Positions 1 to 12,693 of a stretch of DNA of 49,278 bases are shown here, one piece after another. Made by a program: the position numbers and the translations under genes. How positions within the stretch are numbered: position 1 is the stretch's first letter; each line of letters starts with the position of its first letter. The notes below the pieces were generated by a model, which made no database searches, had not been told where the DNA came from, and saw nothing but the letters and a program-made list of their open reading frames with translations. Source of the DNA: Pigoraptor vietnamica (Eukaryota > Opisthokonta > Filasterea); contig CALSCQ010001134.1 in NCBI GenBank assembly GCA_943704525.1, positions 1-49,278 on the forward strand, read 5' to 3'.

Positions 1-38
1 GGGGGGGAAGAAGGGAGGGTATTGGATTTGGTCGACAG

Positions 39-359
39 TTACGTAAGTGCAAGTGCCATAAAATAACAAACGATTTCGATCCGCACCTTGGGCCCTTCGT
101 CGCACAAACACAAGGCATTCACGGCATCGCCCAGAGTGAGCAGGTCGGGAAATCGCGTCAATGTGACGGCGACCACGTCAGCGACGCGTGCCGAGTAAAC
201 GGGCGACCCCAGAACGTCGCTTGGGGTGTTCGACTGCAACGAGCGACCAATTTCGCTCACGACGCACTTAACGTGGCTGAGGGAAGAGCACGAGGAACTA
301 AGCGAGAGCGGAGTTGCACGCAACAACACACGCACACACTACACACACGCAGACATACA

Positions 360-405
<46 letters not shown>

Positions 406-444
406 TACATACACACACACACAACGCACACACACACACACACA

Positions 445-495
<51 letters not shown>

Positions 496-773
496 TACCT
501 TGCAGCATGAGGGCTTTCAAGAGCCCGCGGGGCATTAAGCGAGTCCACATTCGTCACGCTTTCCACTTGCTCCCTTCGCACGCGCCACAATCCAACCACA
601 TAGTCGCTGTCAGCACTCCGCGCCAAGCACCGTGCGAGTCCCTCTGCTACATCGCCGTACTCCAGCAGATACGCGCCCGCAAGCGCAGCAAGAAACGGCC
701 GCGCGGCGACGACTGGCGCCTCCGCAACCACGCGCCACTCGCCGCGCTCAGCCGCGTCGAACAGCGCGCACAT
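39..773 (-). CDS. Unrecognised small protein, two exons
   Basis: Two exons read on the minus strand, 773-499 and 276-39, give about 170 aa. The donor (GTAGGAAG) and acceptor (CCCTCAG) agree in phase and rebuild a Ser codon. The intron is almost entirely a compound microsatellite. The protein is helical and Ala/Val/Arg-rich, with the segment FLAALAGAYLLEYGD, and has no signal peptide, membrane span or motif I can assign. The ATG at 773 is the first good start after an upstream stretch that could be a 5' exon: an acceptor-like GCTCGCAG lies just before it. The start is therefore uncertain. The gene lies close to the window edge but its stop (TAA) is inside. It is divergent from the DHHC gene. 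Helical-repeat or PCI-type scaffold proteins are possible, but I see no real support for them. Confidence 0.5.
311..492. repeat. Compound (CA)n-(CT)n microsatellite in an intron
   Basis: CA-rich sequence from about 311, interrupted by ATACATAC and AACG, runs into a pure CT tract at about 448-492. On the transcript strand it reads (AG)n then (TG)n and fills most of the intron of the flanking minus-strand gene. Open frames through it are low-complexity artefacts. Confidence 0.9.
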
Positions 774-1217
774 TTCAGCGCTGCGAGCTTTGTTAGAGAC
801 GGCTTGACTGACCGTTTGTAGAGCGAACGAGTAACGAAGTGTAACAGAGTAACACTCGGTCACGTGATTAAGCGCACGTGCCGTCCCGCGAAAGTGCTTT
901 TTTGCGGCGCACCTTCTTGGCAACGCGCAAAATCGAAGCACTTTGCGCACGTGAGTTGCGATTCGTGTGTAGTGTGTTCAGCGTGTGCGAGACTATACGC
1001 ACGCACACACAGACACGCACTTGCAATCACGCAGCGCGCTCATACCCCTTCACGCACAGACGGTGCGGGTGGTCGTCACAGGGCAGAGGGCTGACATTGA
1101 CGCGATGCGAGAGCGATAGGAAGCGTCCTCACCCGCGCCGTGCGGTGTTCGTTGACAGACGCCTGCATTCCCCATTTTCGGCTGGTCGACGACGCCCCGC
1201 GCGGGCGAGCCATCGAA
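774..1217. other. Divergent intergenic region, gene 1 / DHHC gene
   Basis: This 444-base stretch separates two start codons on opposite strands and so should hold both promoters. It contains CA-rich patches near 1000-1060 and a CACGTGATTAAGCGCACGTGCC segment (861-882) with two CACGTG E-box-type palindromes. I see no TATA box and no convincing gene. An unseen 5' exon of the minus-strand gene could lie at its left end. Confidence 0.5.
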
Positions 1218-2761
1218 ATGTGGTTCGTCGTGGACCCGTGCGGGCTCTTCTGCGCCGCCTTCACGTACGCGCTCATTCTCTACGCGGAGGTTGTCGTCAT
1301 GACGCTGATCATTATTCCCGTGGGAACGCCGTGGATGGTCATCAACGGCCTCGTCTTCAACGTGTGCATTTTCCTCGCGGTGGCCTCGCACGCGCGCGCC
1401 ATGCTCTCGGATCCGGTGCGTGCATCGCAACACACACACACGCGCGCGCACACACACATAACCCTCACACAGACGTGCGTATACGCGTACTTCATACGCG
1501 ATGGCACACTCGCATATCTCCACTCGCCACTCCTTCTTTTGCTCTCGCGGTAAACTCAGCACGTTTGTGCAGGGGACGGTGCCTTTGCCTGCGCCCGACT
1601 TTATTATGGAGCGCATTGATCGCGCGAATCCCATCGAGATTGGCGGAGAGCTAGTGACCAACTGTCTCAAGTGCAAGAACTACAAGCCGCACCGCGCACA
1701 CCACTGCAGGTGCGTGTGGGCGATCTGTCGTTTAGTGTAATTGTGTGCGCACGTGGTGTGCGTTGTGCTAATGACTGTTCCCTGCGCTCGCAGTGTTTGC
1801 AGGCGGTGTGTGCGGCGCATGGACCACCACTGGTACGTGTCTGTGTAAATTCATCACCTCTAGTCGTCTCAAACAGTGTCGTTGCGATTGTGTTTTCGAT
1901 TTCACTAATCTCCCCTTCCCTTGCTTTCCGTCGTCGCCACTCCGGTCCTCCTCCGTTCACAGCCCCTGGTGAGTGCTACTTAATTGCCTCGGCGGTGTTG
2001 CGTTGTGTCAGCCGCACTTCATCCCCTTACCCTGTGTTTGTCTGCGTCGCAGGGTCAACAACTGCGTCGGCCAGAACAACCAAAAATACTTTCTTTTGTT
2101 CGTCGGTATGTCATGCGCTCGTTGCGCAATGATCAGAAAAATGCAGCCGTGATTGCCGCGCCAATCTGTGCGCTGTGTGCCCTCCTTTTCCGAATGGCTT
2201 CTGAATGGCTTCTGACCGCGAGTGCCCGTCGTCGCACAGGCTACATATTCGTGATGTGCATGCACGCGCTCATTCTCGCGGTGCATCGCCTCGTCTCGTG
2301 CCTCAGCTCCGACTTCGATGAAATGCTCTGCGCAGGTAGTGTACGACGGCAACACTCGTCTTCCCTTATCCCGCAACGAGCCATATCGCACACAACACAA
2401 ACACATGACACTAAGAAGTGTCGCGAAAATTTGGCCTCGCGGTGTCCTCTATGATCCCAAGCCATTTGTGGTCTGCCTCGCAGGTGGACAGAGCGACAAC
2501 ACGAACTGGGTCGTCTTCATCGCGCTTCTCTGCTTTGAGGGCCTTCTCTTCGGCATCTTCACCTTTGCGATCATGTGCGATCAGCTCTGCGGGCTCGTGG
2601 ACGATGCAACGACCGTCGAGCGCCTGCAACACAAGGAGCGCAGGAAACGCTCGCTCCTGGACTCCCTCACGGAAGTGTGCGGGCGGCGGCCGTCCTTACA
2701 CTGGATTGTGCCGTCGGACCTCCCTCCAAAGCGCCTGTTACTTGGCTCTGAGATTGTGTGA
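1218..2761 (+). CDS. DHHC-type protein S-acyltransferase (palmitoyltransferase)
   Basis: The product transfers long-chain acyl groups from acyl-CoA to cysteines of membrane-associated proteins. Seven exons: 1218-1415, 1573-1709, 1794-1832, 1963-1968, 2053-2105, 2240-2335, 2484-2761; 268 aa. Two N-terminal membrane segments lie at about residues 10-60. Next come the DPG motif (SDPGTVP) and the Cys-rich domain starting at CLKCKNYKPHRAHHC (residue 97 on). The catalytic Asp-His-His-Cys is at 122-125, followed by PWVNNCVGQNNQKYF, two more membrane segments, and the TTxE-like motif TTVE in the cytosolic tail. All zinc-binding Cys/His expected for the family are present. The start is the only in-frame ATG before the first membrane span. 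The active-site Cys codon is split between exons 3 and 4, and exon 4 is only 6 nt long. The short tail has no ankyrin repeats, so this resembles simple Golgi/ER PATs, but subfamily and substrates cannot be told. Confidence 0.95.
1963..1968 (+). other. 6-nt microexon (CCCCTG) of the DHHC gene
   Basis: Exon 3 ends ...CACCACTG|GTACGT and exon 5 starts CGCAG|GGTCAAC. Only insertion of CCCCTG, flanked by CACAG and GTGAGT, gives the invariant Cys-Pro-Trp of the DHHC-CPW motif: TG+C, CCC, TG+G. Direct joining of exons 3 and 5 stays in frame and would read TG+G, turning the catalytic Cys into Trp and losing Pro. Confidence 0.9.
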
Positions 2762-3162
2762 GCAGCCTGTTTTCTGCGTACGTTTGCGTGCGGTGCGTTA
2801 TAAATGTTACTCTGCGTGCGCTGTAATGACGACATTGTGACGGAATCGAGCTTATTTTCGTCCATTAGTAAGATTGAGGCGGGCGTTGTCAATAAGCAAT
2901 GACAGACGAATCCCATCTCAATCTTCCTCTACTATTTGAAGGAATTCAATTGGAACGTGTGGGTTTTTGAACCTCCACACTCAGTCACACTACCGCGCAC
3001 AAAAATCGCATCTTTTCTCTTCACTGTGCCGTTGTTGTTTTAGACGGAGACTTTCAGAAGAGAGGAAGAGAGAGAGGGGGTAAACACGAGGAGAGGTGAC
3101 AGCGAGATTAGACGACAGGCACGCACGCCGTCGGTGGCGTTTGCCATCGCACACACGTGGCC
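2762..3162. other. Intergenic, DHHC gene to PDZ gene
   Basis: 401 bases between tandem plus-strand genes. Below-average GC over 2770-3040, then a purine-rich tract (AGAAGAGAGGAAGAGAGAGAGGGGG) near 3056-3080, about 80 bases before the PDZ-gene ATG. No TATA box or extra gene seen. Confidence 0.5.
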
Positions 3163-4499
3163 ATGTCAGGAGTCCTCAAGTCGCTCAAGCGGACGCTCTC
3201 GGGCAACCACGACGAGGGGGAGGAGATAGACACGTTCGAGTCGACGCCGCGGAGGCGCTCGTCGTCGCTCTTCAGCCGCAAATCGGCGATAGACGAGTAT
3301 GCAACGTTTGACGATGGCAAGCCCGCCGAGGAGTACCACGAAAACTCACGTGGGTCTTTTTTTGTGTCACTCGCTGTTACTTGCTGCTGTGTAGAGAAGT
3401 AGCGTACGGTGGTATGGTGTGTGGATGGTGTGCCGCCATTGCGCGCTTTCGGTGGCCGCTCAATGATCTACATGAAATGCGCACTAAGATTGGTGTGTGC
3501 ACGTGTCTGTGTGCAGGGCGTCGTTCGGGCAGCTTTTCGTCTGCGGCACAGCGAAGGCCGTCGATAGAGAAGCCGAGTGACATGCCCGCCGAATCGCTCG
3601 AGGAACGGCGGCGCAGCAGCGACGATTACGCGTCCACGCACAAGTACCCACCGACGCCGACGACCGTGGTGCATCTTCTCTATCCCCCTCACGACGCGGA
3701 CGGCTTTGGTTTCATTCTGAAGCGCATTAAGAACGGCATCTTTATCGCGTGTGCGAGCGTCGGTTCGCCCGCGGCCGAGTGCGGCGCCACGTTTGGCGAT
3801 GAGATTGTGACGATCGAGCGGCGTTCGTTGCAAGGGCTCAAGGCGAAGAAGGCCGCCGAGTTGCTCAAGGACATTCTTGCGAAGTACCGCGGACAGGGGG
3901 GTGCGGCGCCGGCGGAAGAGGAGAACGACGGCCACGAGTGGGGTCGCAAGGGGTCGGTGGGGAAGCGACGCGACTCGGCGAGCCGCTCGGCCGCACCGAA
4001 CATTGACATGAACAAGCCCTATGTGGAACTTGGGCTACGGCGCAACCCGTACGAGGCCGTGCACGAGCTGACGTACAAGCACGAGCCCCTCGGCATCCGC
4101 TTTGTGACCGGACGCATTCTCGAGGTGAAGAAGGGGTCGCCTGCGGAGCGCGCGGGGATGAAGGCGAACCGCTTCATCACGGCGGTGGACGGGCGCGTGG
4201 TCGTGGGACTCCACGATCGCGACATTTACGAGAAGATCAAGGCGAACACGACGGGGTCGCTGACGATCCGCACGATGAGCTGCAAGAAGTTTATCAAGCT
4301 GGCGGGAAAGATCAACCGCGCTCACCTCCGGTTCGGCCTCGACCACTCTGCGACCGACGCCGACCTCCGCCGACGCGCGTCGTACGACGAGCAGATGCGC
4401 GAGCGCCAGATACAGGAGGCCGTGCAGGAGCTGAAGCGGCAGAGCATTTCCGAAACGGGCAATCCCGAGGAGGACAACCCCAACGGATACGAGCTGTGA
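3163..4499 (+). CDS. Two-PDZ-domain adaptor protein
   Basis: Two exons, 3163-3349 and 3517-4499, encode 389 aa. The first ~105 residues are basic, Ser/Arg-rich and probably disordered and phosphorylated (RRRSSSLFSR, RRPSIEK). PDZ1 spans about 110-180, with carboxylate-binding loop GFGFILK and the usual GDEIVTIE strand. PDZ2 spans about 230-320, with loop PLGIRFV, then KKGSPAERAGM and FITAVDGRVV. A linker rich in Glu/Lys separates them and a charged helix follows (MRERQIQEAVQELKRQ). PDZ domains bind C-terminal peptides of receptors and channels, so this is probably a cytosolic scaffold. No catalytic domain is present. The ATG at 3163 is chosen because the reading frame upstream offers only GTG. 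The C-terminal coding segment is tandemly duplicated beyond the stop codon. Confidence 0.88.
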
Positions 4500-4562
4500 G
4501 CGCAGAGCATTACCGAAACCGGCAATCGCGAGGCGGACAACGCCAACGGATGCGATCTGTGA
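4437..4562 (+). repeat. 63-bp tandem duplication across the PDZ-gene stop codon
   Basis: Copy 1 (4437-4499) is the last 20 codons plus TGA of the PDZ gene. Copy 2 (4500-4562) follows without a gap, in the same frame, and also ends in TGA. By eye the copies differ at 9 of 63 positions. Only one difference (ACG/ACC) is clearly synonymous, so copy 2 seems not to be held by protein-level selection. Confidence 0.92.
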
Positions 4563-4877
4563 AGAGCGCGCGTGCGCGGCGTTAACTCGCGTGCGGCCGT
4601 CGTTGCGTTCCGGCAACCTGTTTGCGTATACTGGCTCTCGACAAGATTGCGTTTTCTGTGCCCCAATGTTTTCATAGCAATACACAAAGACACCCACCCG
4701 CCGCACAGTGAGAGCTACAAGAAAGTCCAATGCGAAAGGCTCAATGTATTTTCAGCGACGCACAAACGCTGCACGCACGCACGCAAAACGCCCAAACTCA
4801 GTGATCGCTGCTCAATCGTTCGAAGAAACCATCCACCAAGAGACCGCCTTGGATCGATGCGCCTGAGACAACACCCC
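4563..4877. other. Convergent intergenic region (3' flanks)
   Basis: 315 bases between the PDZ-gene tail repeat and the stop of the minus-strand NAPE-PLD gene. Mixed composition. An AATACA stretch near 4678 could belong to a polyadenylation region. No gene or structured repeat was seen. Confidence 0.4.
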
Positions 4878-7486
4878 TCACGAGACCGTCTTTGACTCGC
4901 CGTGGTGCACAGTGAAGAACGCGCCGTCCTCAAGCCCAGCGTCCACAGCCGCCTTCTTGGTGCGCTCGGGTGGCTCAAGGTAAGGCTGTGACGCACAGTG
5001 TCAGTGCCTTGTACCTCGCACAGCGTACCGTTTCCCCTCTGTATGCCTGATTTTCCAGCGCAAGCCACAAATCACATCTACCACGCAGATACACGCACAA
5101 ACGAAACAAATTCGCGCGCTGGACCCACCTCGTCGGTGAGGACAAATGTGCCCCAGTGGATGCCGACGGACCACTTGGAGCGAACGTCGCGGTGAATCTC
5201 CACGGCCTCCTCTGCAGCATCAACTCACACAATCAGCGGAATGCGCACCACAGTGAACGTGCAATACGAATACAACCGATACGACACTCGTGCGCGCGCA
5301 GGCGACCACGCACACGCACACGCACGCGCACACACACACGCACACACACACGCGCACACACATACACACACACACACACACGCACACGCACACACACACA
5401 CACACACACCACACACAGGGGACGCAGTAGCATACCCGGGTTGACGTGCTGCGGGCGCATGAACCAGCGAGGCTCATAGGCACCAATGGGAATCGCAGAG
5501 AGCGTGATGGGGCCGTACTTGCGACCAATCTGCTTAAACGAGCCGCAGTAGCCGGTATCTCCGCTGCAAGGTGTCACAACGCACGCAAAACGACCGCAGT
5601 CAATTATACACATACGTCCAGCCGTGGATCCCAAACGGAATAGCTTTAGCTCCTGAAGAATGAAAGCGCCACTGCCACCCACGCGAAAAAGAAGCTCGCC
5701 GTCGGTCCTTGCACGACCCAACCGCCCCACAAGCACACGTTGCGGTTCGTCGCCGTCCGTCGGCACCAGTGCTAGAGAGCACAAAGACGCACGACATGCG
5801 AATTAGTCACGGGCATCCGCGTGCCGCAACCCGCAGGCAAACGCGAAAATCGCACCTGCACGGGCACGCACGCAAACTTGACGCCCGTCTCCTTCAGCTG
5901 GCTGTCTTGCCACCACGAGAGCTCGGTAACACGAGCCTGTAAAGAAGCACATGTGGGGTTAGCGTGTCCGTAAAAAAAAAAAAAGAAGAAGAATGTAAAC
6001 AGACACACGCAAACAAGGGCAAATCCACTCATGACATCTGCAAGCAAGCCTCGAGGCAGTAACAGAGAGACAGCGACTAGTGAGGCCGCACCTGGTCAAC
6101 GCCAATCGACTTGAGATAGTCCTTCATGCCCATTGGCACATAGAACCACGGCGCATGCACCGCGTTCAGCTGACGCAGCGAATTGGTGTCTGCGCAACGG
6201 AGAGCGGAACAATAAACGAAAGGCAGAGAGTGAGAGATGACGTCTTTTTCTGTGTGGGGCTGTTCGCAAAACCTGCTCAACGACAAAGGCACCTATTGGC
6301 CAAGGGGACGTGGCACGCACCTGTGTGGTCGTAGTGGTCGTGGCTGAGAACAACCGCGTCGATTTTGGGAAGCTCGTCAATCTTGCACGGCGGCTGTCGA
6401 TAGCTGCGCAAACAAAGGCTCAGTCGCTCGTCACGCGAGCGAGGGAAAGAACTGCTAACACATGCACGATACTGACGCACGCCCCTTGTGCGCACGAACA
6501 CACGCGCAACGTACACTGGCGTACATGCATGCGTGGAAAAAACATGCACGCACACACAAACAGGGGGCGTTAGCTCGCTCGCACGCACACATCCCCGCGC
6601 ACACACAAGTTACGCGCACACAAGTTACGCGCACACACGCAAGCGCACACACGCAAGCGCACGCGCACACACCGCTTGATGCCGGCAAATTGGACAGGGG
6701 CGCAGCGGTCGCTGAAGATGGGATCGGTGATGAGATTGATGCCGTCCAGTTGCACAAGGACTGTCGCGTGGCCAATCCACGTGACACGCGCCTGCCCTGT
6801 CTCGGTCTGCGAGAGCGACGCACACTCGTTTAGGCTCTTACTCGCATCACACGAGCACTAAGCAAACACGCACACACACTCACTTACTCACACACGCACA
6901 CACACACTCACACACACACACGCACTCACACACACACACACGCACGCACACACAACACACTTATCTATAAACATAGCCACGCTTCCATTCCATTAAACAA
7001 GGACCGAGCTCCTCACTTTCTGAGCAAGTGTGGCAAAGTCCGGCCGAATAACAGGCAGCGCCGCGTCCAGGGCGGCGGGGTCACGTGGTACGTTGCTGCG
7101 GTTGTCGCGGTTCCAGAACCACTTTGCGAGGTGTGACAAGTCGCGCTCTTCCCACGTGGGGAAGGGGTTTGCGTAACGACCATTGATGCGCCTGCAATTG
7201 CACATGTGCGTCAGACGGTGAGGGAAGGCGAGGCAAAGAAATATATCCCATGCCGACAACAGAATGTGAATACGTGCAAAGTGCCCATTGGACGTGTGCG
7301 CCCACAAACAAAGCAAGCACAAACAGGTACGTGACTCGCGCACGCAACTCACAGGGGCTGGTACAGCGCCTCTTCTTCGCCAGCCACCTCGGCTGCCTTT
7401 GTCTGCACAGTCGACGAAAAATACTTTAGACGAACCAGACATGCACGACGCACCTATCACACACAATCAAACCCAAACAAAAGCGA

Positions 7487-7565
<79 letters not shown>

Positions 7566-7736
7566 CACATGCAACGCACGCACTCGCATGGAATGACGAC
7601 CTATGCACACGCACATACTCACAACAGCAGCTGCCTCAACCCTCGCCGCCGCCTCCATTCTTGCCGCACGCGGGACAATACTCGCCGTCTCCCTCGCAAC
7701 TCCCAGCACGAATGTGCGCAGCCACCCAAGGACCAT
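4878..7736 (-). CDS. NAPEPLD: N-acyl-phosphatidylethanolamine phospholipase D (NAPE-PLD)
   Basis: A metallo-beta-lactamase-fold hydrolase that cleaves N-acyl-phosphatidylethanolamine to N-acylethanolamine and phosphatidate at membranes. Eleven exons on the minus strand: 7736-7623, 7402-7353, 7191-7017, 6806-6673, 6403-6321, 6189-6092, 5936-5856, 5771-5683, 5563-5436, 5211-5129, 4985-4878; 380 aa, close to the human length. All phases match. The dinuclear zinc ligands of the family are visible: HDHYDH, His of VPVQHWCRR, Asp of FFFAGDTGYC, and His of GIHWGTF. Other signature blocks are [36 protein letters not shown] and [10 protein letters not shown]. The N-terminal 38 residues ([13 protein letters not shown]...) are hydrophobic then Ala/Glu-rich and may help membrane association. 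A bacterial-type MBL hydrolase is unlikely given residue-level agreement with animal NAPE-PLD. Confidence 0.95.
5316..5412. repeat. (CA)n microsatellite, NAPE-PLD intron
   Basis: Interrupted CA/CG dinucleotide tract filling part of the intron 5212-5435; reads TG on the transcript strand. Confidence 0.85.
6540..6956. repeat. CA-rich tracts and short tandem repeats in two NAPE-PLD introns
   Basis: Within the intron 6404-6672, short units repeat side by side at 6602-6661: ACACAAGTTACGCGC twice, then ACACACGCAAGCGC twice. A second CA tract (about 6866-6956) lies in the next intron (6807-7016). The exon 6673-6806 sits between them. Confidence 0.8.
7491..7571. repeat. (CA)n microsatellite, first-half NAPE-PLD intron
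   Basis: Nearly pure CA tract in the intron 7403-7622, one TA interruption near 7526. Confidence 0.88.
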
Positions 7737-7788
7737 TCAGTACGGGAAGCCGTGCGCGTGTGCGTGGCGCGTGAGAGTGAAGGATCGC

Positions 7789-7797
7789 CTTTATATA
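7789..7797 (-). promoter_or_regulatory. TATA-like box of NAPE-PLD
   Basis: The minus strand reads ACTTATATAAAGGCGATC, a good TATA match whose centre is about 57 bases upstream of the NAPE-PLD ATG at 7736. The motif is nearly palindromic, but the plus-strand gene starts some 370 bases away, so it fits NAPE-PLD better. Confidence 0.55.
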
Positions 7798-7923
7798 AGT
7801 GCGCGTGAACTTGATGTCAACACAAATGGCAAATTTTCCGCTCGGCCAAATCACGCCGGTCGGGTAAACCCCGTGTCCGGATGCGTCTGTCCGGATAACA
7901 TGGGTGTCTGTAAGTCGTCACTG

Positions 7924-7990
7924 TGACGTCGGAATTGATCTACTAAATTCTCTACGAATTAGCGAATAGAGTCGAATTCGCCCTGACGTC
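7924..7990. promoter_or_regulatory. Paired TGACGTC (CRE/bZIP-like) motifs
   Basis: TGACGTC occurs at 7924-7930 and again at 7984-7990, exactly 60 bases apart, in the shared divergent promoter. The spacer is AT-rich with repeated GAATT/AATTC words. This is the consensus core for bZIP factors of the CREB/ATF type. Binding here is inference. Confidence 0.35.
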
Positions 7991-8165
7991 CGAAAGCCAC
8001 ACGTGAACGGCGCTGAAACGGGAAACGACACTCGTGACCCTCTTCAAATCGCTCCTCCTCTCGCACTCTCAGAAGCGCATTTCGCAGCTTTGCGCTCTCG
8101 TCTTTCTCCATTCTTCCCCCATCACTCACTCTTACGGCGGATAACTGCGCTTGCTTTGCGAGAGG

Positions 8166-12339
<4,174 letters not shown>

Positions 12340-12693
12340 GGGGACGTGCAGTCCTCTCCACGCGCTCGTGCGTGTTGGTCGCTTGGCGTTGCGCGTTCTC
12401 TTCGCTTTCGCAGTTATACACTCTCGCAGTCTTCGCTCTCTCCTCTCTCTCCCTCGCCTACCGCCTTCTCAATTCTGTCTCTCGCTATTAAACATGGGAT
12501 TCGCACAACATGCGTCGCACTCGAGAGCAGCTTGATGCATTTTGGGAGTGTCAAGGGTCACAGCATGGACTGGAACGGTGTGCATGTTGGTGGGTAACGG
12601 TGTTACTGGTATCAGCCGAAGTGAATTAGCAAGCAAATACAACGGAGACGCGTATGTACGTTCACCGTCACACGTACACGCAGCACACACACC
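12340..12693. other. Intergenic, HGSNAT to LRRC47-like gene
   Basis: 354 bases between tandem plus-strand genes. The first half is pyrimidine-rich (CTCTCTCCTCTCTCTCCCTC near 12440). The second half is of mixed composition, ending ACGTACACGCAGCACACACACC before the next ATG. No TATA box or gene. Confidence 0.5.

Larger units (their letters stand above)
7737..8165. other. Divergent promoter region, NAPE-PLD / HGSNAT
   Basis: 429 bases between two start codons on opposite strands. The left part holds a TATA-like box facing NAPE-PLD. The middle is AT-richer (7930-7980) and flanked by two TGACGTC motifs. The HGSNAT side is pyrimidine-rich (CTCCTCTCTCGCACTCTC) with no TATA box. No gene seen. Confidence 0.6.
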
